Part shown: positions 6,985 through 14,787 of the stretch, one piece after another | Layout of the letters: each line of letters starts with the position of its first letter | Position numbering within the stretch: the stretch's first letter is position 1 | NCBI RefSeq assembly: GCF_013817205.1 | Contig: NZ_JACDDD010000033.1 | Span: 1-37,331 of the forward strand | From: Polaromonas sp. | GTDB lineage: Bacteria; Pseudomonadota; Gammaproteobacteria; Burkholderiales; Burkholderiaceae_C | Direction of reading: 5' to 3' | Length of the DNA stretch: 37,331 nt | Translations under genes and position numbers: made by a program | The notes under the pieces: generated by a model | The model's database searches: none | The model's input: only the letters and a program-made list of their open reading frames with translations | Told to the model about the DNA's origin: nothing

Positions 6985-8868
6985 GTGACCTTTGGCCCGC
7001 CCCCCTCCCCCCGCCGCCCCATCCGCGAACTGCCTGACGACCTGATCAGCCAGATCGCCGCCGGCGAGGTCGTGGAGCGCCCGGCCTCGGTGGTGCGTGA
7101 GCTGGTGGACAACGCGCTGGACGCCGGCGCCACGCAGGTGACCTTGCGGCTCCAGGCCGGCGGGGTGCGTCTGATTTGTGTGGAGGACGATGGCTCCGGC
7201 ATTCCGCAGGGCGAGCTGGCGGTCGCCCTCAGGCGCCATGCCACCAGCAAGATCTCGTCGCTGCGCGACCTCGAGTCCGTCGGCACCATGGGTTTCCGTG
7301 GGGAAGCGCTGGCCGCCATCAATTCGATTGCCGACATGAGCCTGCTGTCGCGGACCGAGAGCGACAGCCACGCCTGGCAGCTCGACGGCCGCTCTGGCGA
7401 GCTCAAGCCGGTGGCGCGCAGCCGCGGTACCACGGTCGAGGTGCGCGAGTTGTTTTACGCCACCCCGGCACGCCGCAAGTTTTTGAAGACTGACGCCACA
7501 GAACTGGCGCACTGCATCGAGGCCGTGCGTCGCCATGCGCTGGTGCGACCGGACGTGGGTTTTGCGATCTGGCACGACGGCAAGCTGGTCGAACAATGGC
7601 GCGCCAGTGTCGACACTGCAGACCACAGCGCGCATGACCAGCGTCTGGCCGACGTCCTGGGCAGTGAGTTGCTGGCGCAGAGTGTGGCCGTGGACTACAG
7701 CGCGGGCGCACTGCGTGTGACCGGTCGCGCCGGCATTCCGGATGCGGCGCGCGCCCGGGCCGACCAGCAGTTTGCCTATGTCAACGGCCGTTATGTGCGC
7801 GACAAGGTGCTGACGCACGCCGCACGCAGCGCCTACGAAGACGTGCTGCACGGCCACCGCCAGCCGGTATATGCGCTGTATGTGACCATGGACCCGGCGC
7901 GGGTGGACGTCAATGTGCACCCGACCAAAATCGAGGTGCGTTTTCGCGACAGTCGCGAGGTGCACCAGGCCGTGCGCCACGCCGTAGAGAACGCACTGGC
8001 TGCACCGCGGGCGGCGGCAGCGGCGTTGGCGGCACCGAACGGTATTATCCCCGGTAGTTTTGAATCAAATCGGGCCTCAGCCCCCGCCCCATGGGCGCAA
8101 CCAGCTATCAATTTCGGAGCATTTCAGCCCTTGCGACAGGACACGCGGGTGTCCGACTTTGAGGCCATGTGGCCATCTGCAGTCCCTTCAACCGTTCGTC
8201 TTGAGCCTGTCGAGGGGCACTATGCCGCAGAGGCTTTGACGAGCTCAGCCCGAACGGAAAATACCGATCTGCCACCCGGCGACTGGCCGTTGGGCCGCGC
8301 GATTGCTCAACTGCAGGGCATTTACGTGCTGGCCGAAAACACCCAGGGCCTGGTGATCGTGGACATGCACGCTGCACACGAACGCATTGTGTATGAGCGC
8401 CTGAAAAGTCAGCTCGACAGCACTGCCGCGATCAGCAGCCAACCGTTGCTGATCCCCGCCACCTTTGCCGCCACACCGCAAGAGGTGGCAACCGCCGAAG
8501 CCAGCGAACACACGCTCAAGGCGCTGGGCCTGGAAATCACACCGTTTTCGCCGCGCACCCTGGCCGTCCGCGCGGTACCGACCAGTCTGGTTCAAGGTGA
8601 TGCGGTGGAGCTGGCGCGCAGCGTGCTGGCCGAACTGGCGCAACATGAGGCCAGCACCGTGATCCAGCGCGCACAAAACGAGTTGCTGTCCACCATGGCC
8701 TGCCACGGTGCCGTGCGCGCCAACCGCAAGCTGACGATCGACGAGATGAACGGCCTGCTGCGCCAGATGGAAGCCACCGAACGCTCCGACCAGTGCAACC
8801 ACGGCCGGCCCACCTGGCGCCAGGTCACGGTGAAAGAGCTGGACAGCCTGTTTCTACGCGGGCGCTAG
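6985..8868 (+). CDS. mutL: DNA mismatch repair protein MutL
   Basis: MutL couples MutS mismatch recognition to strand incision and excision. It has 627 residues, starting at GTG 6985. The GHKL ATPase motifs are present: RELVDNALDAGA (motif I, about residue 39), DDGSGI (about 68) and GFRGEAL (about 103). The C-terminal domain keeps the metal-binding endonuclease signature DMHAAHERIVYE (from about 460; Gln to Met against the usual DQHA), with CHGAVRAN and CNHGRPT (about 604). It is thus the incising type rather than the E. coli type. The linker (about residues 345-430) holds two repeat insertions, annotated separately. Genes of the mutL-miaA cluster of other bacteria are not adjacent: miaA is 7.2 kb away. 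Confidence 0.97.
   Translation: MTFGPPPSPRRPIRELPDDLISQIAAGEVVERPASVVRELVDNALDAGATQVTLRLQAGGVRLICVEDDGSGIPQGELAVALRRHATSKISSLRDLESVGTMGFRGEALAAINSIADMSLLSRTESDSHAWQLDGRSGELKPVARSRGTTVEVRELFYATPARRKFLKTDATELAHCIEAVRRHALVRPDVGFAIWHDGKLVEQWRASVDTADHSAHDQRLADVLGSELLAQSVAVDYSAGALRVTGRAGIPDAARARADQQFAYVNGRYVRDKVLTHAARSAYEDVLHGHRQPVYALYVTMDPARVDVNVHPTKIEVRFRDSREVHQAVRHAVENALAAPRAAAAALAAPNGIIPGSFESNRASAPAPWAQPAINFGAFQPLRQDTRVSDFEAMWPSAVPSTVRLEPVEGHYAAEALTSSARTENTDLPPGDWPLGRAIAQLQGIYVLAENTQGLVIVDMHAAHERIVYERLKSQLDSTAAISSQPLLIPATFAATPQEVATAEASEHTLKALGLEITPFSPRTLAVRAVPTSLVQGDAVELARSVLAELAQHEASTVIQRAQNELLSTMACHGAVRANRKLTIDEMNGLLRQMEATERSDQCNHGRPTWRQVTVKELDSLFLRGR
8060..8124 (-). repeat. Dispersed GCTAT/ATAGC repeat, copy inside the mutL linker
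   Basis: A copy of the window's main short repeat, in antisense orientation relative to mutL. On the minus strand it runs from a GCTCC...GATAGC end through TGGTTGCGCCC to GGGGCTGAGGCC. In mutL it is read in frame; the 17-codon core (8071-8121) encodes RASAPAPWAQPAINFGA, in the same phase as the copies in the FtsX permease and pgeF. Confidence 0.75.
8192..8257. repeat. Inverted repeat with CCGTTCG/CGAACGG ends in mutL
   Basis: Two imperfect 26-base arms, CCGTTCG...TGAGC..GTC and its inverse GAC..GCTCA...CGAACGG, flank about 14 bases. This matches the pattern of the common proteobacterial dispersed repeat whose arms read like GTTCG..CTGAGC.TGTCGAAGG. It is read in frame within mutL and encodes TVRLEPVEG...EALTSSART, a peptide style typical of translated copies of this repeat. 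Confidence 0.65.
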
Positions 8869-8882
8869 CCCCCTCAGACTGC

Positions 8883-9335
8883 TCAGCCGGTGATCGGCGC
8901 TGCTTGCGCCTCCTCCAGTCCCATGGCTTGCATCTGCGCAAGATAGCCACGCAAGCGCTGCGTGTCGCAATGCACCTCCATCGAGCGGATCTTTCCCCAC
9001 GCAATTCGAAACGCGTGCACACCCTGGTTGTTGCCCGGTGAGCCGTCAGGCAAGGTGAAGCTGTCCTTCCAGCTCACCAGGGCATGGGTGTCCCAGGGCC
9101 AGCCGCTCACGGCGATGGAGTCCAGCTGAAACTGCAAGCCCGGCAGCAGGCGCTGCAAGCGTGCGTACCAGCGCGCCGTGGCTGCCGGCGAGTGCCGCTC
9201 ACCGGCCAGCGCATGTTGCCCCACCATCAGGTGGCGGTGCGGCCCGGCAAACTGCGCCACGATGGCTTCGTAACGCCCGGCGTTGAGATCTGCAAATGAA
9301 CGCCGGATCTTTTGGGAAACGATGAAGTGATACAT
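8883..9335 (-). CDS. NTF2-like/SnoaL-like protein
   Basis: A 150-residue protein with the length and pattern of the NTF2/SnoaL cone-fold family. There is an N-terminal helix (IRRSFADLNAGRYEAIVAQF), then a conserved-type HRHLMVGQHALAGERHS stretch, a TARWYARLQRLLPG helix and beta strands (ALVSWKDSFTLPDGS...NQGVHAFRIAWGKI). Members are small enzymes or ligand-binding proteins; no catalytic role can be assigned here. The ATG at 9335 is preferred over one 13 codons upstream because it starts at the fold boundary. It is divergent from the TetR gene at 9428, with a shared 92-base region containing an inverted repeat, so it is the likely target of that repressor. Its 3' end is 14 bases from the mutL stop. 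Confidence 0.7.
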   Translation of the reverse strand: MYHFIVSQKIRRSFADLNAGRYEAIVAQFAGPHRHLMVGQHALAGERHSPAATARWYARLQRLLPGLQFQLDSIAVSGWPWDTHALVSWKDSFTLPDGSPGNNQGVHAFRIAWGKIRSMEVHCDTQRLRGYLAQMQAMGLEEAQAAPITG

Positions 9336-9369
9336 GACGGCCTTCGCTGGGTTGAACGCACACAATCTA

Positions 9370-9415
9370 GACACAAGAAAGATACTGGAATATACGGAGC
9401 AAACTTTCTCATGTC
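9370..9415. promoter_or_regulatory. Candidate TetR operator between divergent genes
   Basis: Arms GACACAAGAAAG (9370-9381) and CTTTCTCATGTC (9404-9415) are inverted copies matching at 10 of 12 positions around a 22-base AT-richer centre. They lie between the start codons of the NTF2-like gene and the TetR gene. An inverted repeat here is what a self-regulating TetR repressor would need. This is inference from position and symmetry. Confidence 0.4.
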
Positions 9416-9427
9416 AAGATTGCAGCC

Positions 9428-10096
9428 ATGACCGCAAAAACCTACCACCACGGCAACCTGAGCGAGGCCTTGCTGGACGCTGCCGAGCAACTGCTGCCAA
9501 CGCGCGGCGCCGAAGCGCTGACCTTGCGCGAAGTGGCGCGTGAGGCCGGCGTGTCGCATGGCGCGCCCTACCACCACTTCGGCAGCCGCGAGGCCTTGCT
9601 GGCTGCCATTGCGGAGCGCGGCTTTGAGGGTCTGACAGCTGTAATGCTGGGGGCAAACGGCGCCACACCACGTGACCAGCTGATTGGCATTTGCGAGGCC
9701 TATGTGGCTTTTGCCATGCAGCACCCGACCCGCTTTCGCCTGATGTTCGGCCCGCTGTTGGCGCAAAAAGAGTCCTACCCCGAACTACAGAAATCCGGCC
9801 AAGCCAGCTTCGCGGTTTTGCTGCAGGCCGCCGAAAAAGTCAATCACGCCGAAGCGCTGCCGCTGGCGCTGGCCGGTTGGAGTCTGGCCCATGGCCTGGC
9901 GCATTTGGCGATTTATGCGGTGCTGGACAGCTTGCCGATGACGGTCCCGCCCGGTGAGGTGTTGGCCCGGCAACTGGCGCACTGGCTGCTGGACAGCAAG
10001 GCAGCAGCACCGGATAAAACACCCAAAGCGCGACGCCCCAGCTCGAAATTGCTTGCAACCAGTCGAGCAAAGAAAAAAGCACCGCTCGCCCTTTAA
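9428..10096 (+). CDS. TetR/AcrR family transcriptional regulator
   Basis: A 222-residue repressor-type regulator. The N-terminal helix-turn-helix is clear: LREVAREAGVSHGAPYHHFGSREALLAAI, residues about 36-65. The ligand domain shows YVAFAMQHPTRFRLMFGPLL and resembles the TetR_C_13/WHG type. The tail after residue 190 is Lys/Arg-rich (KARRPSSK...SRAKKK) and may be an extension. The ligand is unknown. It is divergent from the NTF2-like gene. Its TAA stop falls in the loop of the terminator hairpin at 10078-10122. Confidence 0.88.
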   Translation: MTAKTYHHGNLSEALLDAAEQLLPTRGAEALTLREVAREAGVSHGAPYHHFGSREALLAAIAERGFEGLTAVMLGANGATPRDQLIGICEAYVAFAMQHPTRFRLMFGPLLAQKESYPELQKSGQASFAVLLQAAEKVNHAEALPLALAGWSLAHGLAHLAIYAVLDSLPMTVPPGEVLARQLAHWLLDSKAAAPDKTPKARRPSSKLLATSRAKKKAPLAL

Positions 10097-10122
10097 ATTC
10101 GGGCGAAGAGTGCTCTTTTTTT
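10078..10122. terminator. Bidirectional intrinsic terminator
   Basis: Arms AGCACCGCTCGCCC (10078-10091) and GGGCGAAGAGTGCT (10101-10114) form a GC-rich stem around a 9-base loop that holds the tetR stop codon. The stem is followed by a run of seven T on the plus strand and preceded by a run of A that serves the minus strand. It separates the convergent TetR and phosphodiesterase genes. Confidence 0.75.
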
Positions 10123-10136
10123 GATAGCTAGCGAAT
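10112..10136 (+). repeat. Possible half-copy of the GCTAT/ATAGC repeat
   Basis: GCTC, seven T, then GATAGCTAGCGAA resembles the hairpin end of the dispersed repeat (GCTMC-N6-GATAGCTGC-NGCG), but the GGGGCT block is not found after it. It may be a truncated copy recruited into the terminator, or chance. Confidence 0.3.
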
Positions 10137-10186
10137 CGCAGGTGTCAACCCGGCAGCGCCGTGACACTCACGCCGGGGAAGCTTTT

Positions 10187-11365
10187 TCAGCGCCCTCGCG
10201 CCGCAACAGCGGTATCCGGAAAGTCACTGAACACGCCGTCGACACCCATCTCAAAGAACTTGCGGTATTCGGCTGCCGGGTCACTGCGAAAATCAGATGC
10301 CAGGCGCTTGGCTTCGTTGCGAAAGGTGAAGGCATGCACAAAAAGGCCCGCAGAATGCGCGTCACGCACCACCGATGTCGGCGGCAGTTGCACGCGGTCA
10401 CGCTCGTCGATCACGCCGTCACCGTTGAGGTCATCAGGCTTGCCGTCATTGTTGGCGTCAATCTGACGGGCGGGTATCAGATAGGGTTTCCAGGGGCCAA
10501 TACCGTCGGCATAGGTCTTGATCTCGCGCAAGCCGGCGGGAGTCAGCAAGTCCGGGAACGAGCGGCTGTCTTTGGCAACCGTAAAGTCATAAGGCCTGTC
10601 CGAAGGAGCAGCCAGCGTCACGCGGCCCTGGGCATCCACGCCGTCGCCGTCAATCAGCTGCACCAGACGAAGCTGGGTTTTGCTGCGCAGGTACTTGAGG
10701 TTGCCCACCTCAAACGACTGCACGATGACGGGCGAGTTTTTGGCGGTGTAGCCGTACTCGGCCAGCAGCCTGAGCAGGCGGTCTTCCAGCATCAATCCGG
10801 CATTCACGTGGTAAGTCGGGTGTTTGGTTTCGGGATAAACACCAATGCTGCGGCCTGTCCGGGCACTTTCGCTGCGGGCCAGGTCCAGCACTTCGCGCAG
10901 GGTCGGGACGGCGTACCTGCCGTTGTGCGACTGGTCGCGCTCAGCCATGGGCTGTGTCGCGCGCAGTGTTTTCAACTCGACAAGCGTCATGTCGGTGGTA
11001 AACCAGCCTGTCTCGGAAATGCCGTCCACCATGCGGGTTGTTTTGCGGCTGGCAAACTCTGGCCGTGTCGAGACGTCCGTGGTGGCCGTGATGTTGGGCT
11101 CGTGCCGCACCACCAGTTCACCGTCTTTGGTCGCCACGACGTCCGGCTCAATGAAGTCCGCACCCTGCTCGATGGCGCGTTTGTAGGCTTCGATCGTGTG
11201 CTCCGGCAAATAGCCGCTGGCTCCGCGGTGCCCAATCACCAGCGGGGCTTTGCCGTCCAGAGTCGGGTAGCGGCTCGATGGTGCGGGCGACCCGCCCGCA
11301 CAGGCAGCCAGGCCCACCATGCCGGTGACTGCCAGACCGGCCGCCAGGATACGCAATGAATACAT
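10187..11365 (-). CDS. Lipoprotein glycerophosphodiester phosphodiesterase (GlpQ-like)
   Basis: Hydrolyses glycerophosphodiesters from phospholipid breakdown to glycerol 3-phosphate and an alcohol. It has 392 residues. A lipoprotein signal ends in LAACAGG (Cys about residue 22), so it is probably envelope-anchored. The catalytic GDPD motif is [12 protein letters not shown] (about residue 46), followed by [18 protein letters not shown] with metal ligands and the second His. The TIM barrel continues with [10 protein letters not shown] and ends in [11 protein letters not shown]. Around residues 303-322 there is an Asp/Asn/Gly-rich insert with two DxNxDG-type loops ([18 protein letters not shown]) like Ca-binding thrombospondin-3 or dockerin loops. 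The ATG is at 11365, and it ends against the bidirectional terminator. Confidence 0.92.
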   Translation of the reverse strand: MYSLRILAAGLAVTGMVGLAACAGGSPAPSSRYPTLDGKAPLVIGHRGASGYLPEHTIEAYKRAIEQGADFIEPDVVATKDGELVVRHEPNITATTDVSTRPEFASRKTTRMVDGISETGWFTTDMTLVELKTLRATQPMAERDQSHNGRYAVPTLREVLDLARSESARTGRSIGVYPETKHPTYHVNAGLMLEDRLLRLLAEYGYTAKNSPVIVQSFEVGNLKYLRSKTQLRLVQLIDGDGVDAQGRVTLAAPSDRPYDFTVAKDSRSFPDLLTPAGLREIKTYADGIGPWKPYLIPARQIDANNDGKPDDLNGDGVIDERDRVQLPPTSVVRDAHSAGLFVHAFTFRNEAKRLASDFRSDPAAEYRKFFEMGVDGVFSDFPDTAVAARGR

Positions 11366-11552
11366 GAAACTCCTCCGTTGTGGAATGAGGCACTATGGTG
11401 CATGCAGGTGACAATTTGATGAAGAGCTGTTGCAAGCGCTTACCCTTCACCCGCCCGGCAGAAGCCTAATCCCACACTGGCTAGATCAAAGCCGCTGGTA
11501 AACCCTGTAAATGCGACGAACTTTCTGAAGCCTTGCTACGCACCGGCCCCAC

Positions 11553-11935
11553 TACATCTTTGGGCACTCTCTAGTCGGGCCGATTGCCATTCATCTTGCG
11601 CCCGAGCTTGCTGATGAAAGCGGCACGATTGTCGAAGGAACCGTCACCTCGATTGCCGACGTGATCGGCACGACCAAATGGAGTTGGGCTCCGATCTCCC
11701 TGCTGATCACCCAGCGTTTTGAGGTACGCAAGGTGGACAAAATTGGCTCACCACTGTTGGTGGTGCACGGCGGCGCAGACCGGCTGATCGCGCCCAGTCT
11801 GGGCACAAACTGTATGAAGCTGCCGCGCAGCCCAAGCTGTTCATGCTGGTTGAAGGCGGCTCGCACCACAACACCAACTCGGTCGGCCAGTCGCGGTACC
11901 GGCAGGCACTGGCGCAGCTTTTCAGCCTGCGTTAA
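11553..11935 (+). pseudogene. Remnant of alpha/beta hydrolase (frameshifted, N-terminus missing)
   Basis: Two reading frames together spell the C-terminal part of an alpha/beta hydrolase of the YfhR/BEM46 kind. From 11553 comes YIFGHSLVGPIAIHLA with the nucleophile elbow GHSLVG, then KVDKIGSPLLVVHGGADRLI with the acid Asp. At about 11805 the frame shifts, and HKLYEAAAQPKLFMLVEGG followed by SHHNTNSVG carries the catalytic His and runs to TAA at 11935. The N-terminal third cannot be found in 11366-11552, where I see only non-coding sequence. The gene is therefore dead unless the shift is a sequencing error, and even then it lacks its beginning. Confidence 0.75.
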
Positions 11936-11955
11936 ACATCTGGCCCTGCCCGGTC

Positions 11956-13278
11956 TCACCGTCGCACGGCTTCGGCCAGTGCCGCCCAGGCCTTCAGCGT
12001 CAGCGGGTGTGTAAAGCCCGCCCCGGCCACGGGATGTGACGACAGCTTGACCACCACCATCTCGGCCGCCGGATTGATGCGCACCATCTGACCATGCACG
12101 CCCGACGCTTCGTAGGCACCATCGGCGTTGTGCAGCATCCACCACTGGTTGCGGTAGCTGTAGCCGGCCCTGAACGCCATCCCCGAGGCCTTGAATTTCT
12201 CGCGGTCACCGCCCTTGACGGTGTCTTCGATCACGGCCTTGTCGAGTATGCGCTGACCATTGAACTCGCCACCCCGGCGCAGCATTTCACCGAAGCGCGC
12301 CAGGTCACGCGCGGTGGCGTTCAGACCGGCGCCCTGCAGCGGTGTGCCTACCGAATCCACCAAGACGTAGGCGTCTTCTTCCATACCCAGCTTGCTCCAG
12401 ATGCGCTCGCTCATCACCTCGGCGAAGTGCTTGCCAGTCACGCGCGAGACGATCCAGCCCAGCACTTCGGAATGCACTGTGCGGTAGACAAAACCAGCGC
12501 CGTGTTCACCCTCTTTCTTTAACGTTTTCAGAAAACTGTAGATGTCCCGGGGACCGGCATAGTTGGGCGGGGGCGGCAGCATCGCGCTGGCATACAGGTA
12601 AGGAAAGATTTCGGTCGAGGGGTCGGTATACACCTCGCGAAACTTCACCGCGCCTGTCATGTCCATCACCTCGCGCACTTTCATGTCGCCCCAGGCGCTG
12701 TCCGCGAGCTCGGGGACGTATTGGGTGACCATGGCGTTGGGGTCGATCTTGCCCTCATGGGCCAGCTGCGCGGCGATCAGGCCGGTGAACGATTTGGTCA
12801 CAGAAAACAGCAGGTGCGGCGTCTCGGGCCTGGTGTTGCGGTAACGCTCGTACACGATGCGGCCGCGATGCAGCACCACCAGGGCGTCGGTATACGTGTC
12901 GCGCTGCCAGTCGGCGACCGTGGTGCGGGCACCCTTTTCGTCGGCAAATGCCCATTCGTCCAGGTTCTTCTCCGAACGCGGCAACTCTGAAGGCGCCCTG
13001 GCACCGCGCCGGATATTGTGGGTGGGCAGCAGCTGGCGCGTGTTCTGGAGCGCCCAGCTCATCTGCGGGTATTTGATGCGGTTGCTCTGGTCCACCTGCT
13101 TGTCAGAGGTCGGGGGAAAGCTGCGCATGTAGCCCAGCTTGTCAAGCAGCACCGAATCCGGTGGCGGCAACTGAGGCGCTTGAGCGTGAGCCAGCACGCA
13201 GCTCAAGGCCCACACAGCCGGCACAAGGCGGCGGGCGGATACAAGGCGAAAGAGAGTCAAGGGATTCAAAGGTTTCAT
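11956..13278 (-). CDS. Serine hydrolase, class C beta-lactamase family (6-aminohexanoate-dimer hydrolase/NylB-like)
   Basis: A 440-residue secreted penicillin-recognising-fold hydrolase with an N-terminal signal peptide ending around AHAQA. The catalytic SxxK is FSVTKSF (Ser159, Lys162). The second motif region is FVYRTVHSEVLGWIVSRVTG and the third is GVHGQMVRINP, the GxHGQ form seen in NylB rather than the KTG of lactamases. The order DEWAFADEKGARTT, HLLFSVTKSF, TARDLARFGEM, NQWWMLHN and VVVKLSSHP follows NylB closely from memory. Activity on amides or esters is likely; nylon-oligomer activity cannot be assumed. The ATG at 13278 is chosen because a signal peptide follows directly; the frame is open to 13650. 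It is divergent from the winged-helix regulator at 13378. Confidence 0.85.
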   Translation of the reverse strand: MKPLNPLTLFRLVSARRLVPAVWALSCVLAHAQAPQLPPPDSVLLDKLGYMRSFPPTSDKQVDQSNRIKYPQMSWALQNTRQLLPTHNIRRGARAPSELPRSEKNLDEWAFADEKGARTTVADWQRDTYTDALVVLHRGRIVYERYRNTRPETPHLLFSVTKSFTGLIAAQLAHEGKIDPNAMVTQYVPELADSAWGDMKVREVMDMTGAVKFREVYTDPSTEIFPYLYASAMLPPPPNYAGPRDIYSFLKTLKKEGEHGAGFVYRTVHSEVLGWIVSRVTGKHFAEVMSERIWSKLGMEEDAYVLVDSVGTPLQGAGLNATARDLARFGEMLRRGGEFNGQRILDKAVIEDTVKGGDREKFKASGMAFRAGYSYRNQWWMLHNADGAYEASGVHGQMVRINPAAEMVVVKLSSHPVAGAGFTHPLTLKAWAALAEAVRR

Positions 13279-13377
13279 GGCAAATCGTCTCCTGGTTGTT
13301 GTGAGGACACCTTGGGGCAAACCTGATGTCGCAGTGCGCAACTTACCTGCACAATCAAATGCAATCTTGATGAAAAA

Positions 13378-14736
13378 ATGATGATGCGTCACCTCGCAGA
13401 CAGCCCGCCGCTCATCGGCAGTCCGGGTCAGCATGGCTACACAGCGCGCGATGACGGCTTTGTCTGCCTTCACGGCATACCGCTTCACTTGCCACCCAAA
13501 GAGCGCGCCGTGCTCCATTTGCTGCTGTCGCGCTGGCCAGACGTGGTGCCGAAAGAAGAATTTGCCAGCCGGGTCTGGCGCAGCCCCCTCATGTCTGACG
13601 AAAGCTTGGCGCGCTGCGTCGCCCAGCTGCGACCGGCGCTGGAAACACACGGCGGCATCAGCATTCGTTCGGTTTACCGCACCGGCTACCGCCTGACGGT
13701 GCAGGCCAGCGAAGCCGGTGCAAACGGCCCTGGCGGCGCCAGCGTCGCTACCACCCTGCGTCCCCTGTCAAGGCTGGTCCATGAGGCCATGGCCCAGCCC
13801 CGGCAAGTGGCAACCCTGGTACACGCGCGGCAGTTGAGCAACCAGCGCACCCGGGCCAGCATGGCGCGCGCGGAACTGCTGCTGCGCGAGCTGGTTGCGC
13901 AGGCACCCGACTACCTGTCGGCCAAACTGGGCCTGGCCGAGTGTGTGGCTGGCGCCGTGAGTTGCGGCCTCACGGTCCCCAGAAGCAGCCTGATCGAGTC
14001 ACTGACACAGCTGCGACTGATAGAAGAACAGGCTCCGCACCTGCCGGGGCTGCACGCCGAGATGGCGCATCTGCACGACTGCCTGTGGCAATTCACCGAA
14101 GCCGGGCATTTGCACAACCAGGCAGCCAGCGCCGCGGTTCAGGACGACCAGATCCACCATTACCGTGCATGGCATCAGTGGGGCACCGGACAAGCCCGGG
14201 CAGCAGCCGAGTCACTGCAGAGGGCGCTTGAGCTCAATCCGTTTTCGGTGCCCCTGGCCGTGATGCGCGCCCGCTGTCTGGCGGCCGGCGGGGAGCTGGC
14301 TGCGGGACTGACGCAGGCGAGGCAACTGGCGGACAGCGCGCCGGACAGCGCCGCCGCGCAGATTTATCTGCTGGGCTACCGGGCTTTTGTGGAACCGCGC
14401 GCCGAGCTGATTGGCGAAGCCGAACACATTACCCTCGGGCCGGGGAGTTGGGCCTTTGCCGCGTCAACACTGGCCTATGTTTTTGCCCGCTGCGGAGCGC
14501 GTGAACAGGCACTCAGCCTGATGCGCCGGTCTACAGACGATGGCGCCAATATGCGCGCCAACTACATCGGCCCTTTGCTCTGCCTGGACAAGGGCGACGA
14601 AGCCATGGCGCTGGCCATGGCCGCAGCGCAACTGGGCTGCGGCCAGTTGCCCCTGATTGTCAACGCGGCTGAGAACAGCCGGCTGCGGTCGCACCCCGGC
14701 TTTTCGGATTTGCGCGCACGCATGGACAAGCCCTGA
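13378..14736 (+). CDS. Winged-helix (OmpR/CadC-type) DNA-binding protein with TPR-like repeats
   Basis: A 452-residue regulator with no receiver domain. Residues about 20-105 form a Trans_reg_C winged helix (LHLPPKERAVLHLLLSRWP...SVYRTGYRLTV). The remainder is helical, with Ala/Leu-rich repeats resembling tetratricopeptide repeats (for example ELLLRELVAQAPDYLSAKLGLAE and LQRALELNPFSVPLAVMRARCLAAGG). No transmembrane helix is obvious, so unlike CadC it appears soluble. Such proteins may sense a partner through the TPR part. It is divergent from the NylB-like hydrolase with 99 bases between them and is a plausible regulator of it. It is followed after 51 bases by the MFS exporter on the same strand. 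Confidence 0.8.
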   Translation: MMMRHLADSPPLIGSPGQHGYTARDDGFVCLHGIPLHLPPKERAVLHLLLSRWPDVVPKEEFASRVWRSPLMSDESLARCVAQLRPALETHGGISIRSVYRTGYRLTVQASEAGANGPGGASVATTLRPLSRLVHEAMAQPRQVATLVHARQLSNQRTRASMARAELLLRELVAQAPDYLSAKLGLAECVAGAVSCGLTVPRSSLIESLTQLRLIEEQAPHLPGLHAEMAHLHDCLWQFTEAGHLHNQAASAAVQDDQIHHYRAWHQWGTGQARAAAESLQRALELNPFSVPLAVMRARCLAAGGELAAGLTQARQLADSAPDSAAAQIYLLGYRAFVEPRAELIGEAEHITLGPGSWAFAASTLAYVFARCGAREQALSLMRRSTDDGANMRANYIGPLLCLDKGDEAMALAMAAAQLGCGQLPLIVNAAENSRLRSHPGFSDLRARMDKP

Positions 14737-14787
14737 AGAGCCGCCGCACGGCCGCAACAGGATGGTCAATCTGATACGCTCAGATCA

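Noticed and set aside
6958..7980. 340-codon minus-strand frame over mutL
   Set aside because: Antisense shadow of the conserved MutL ATPase domain.
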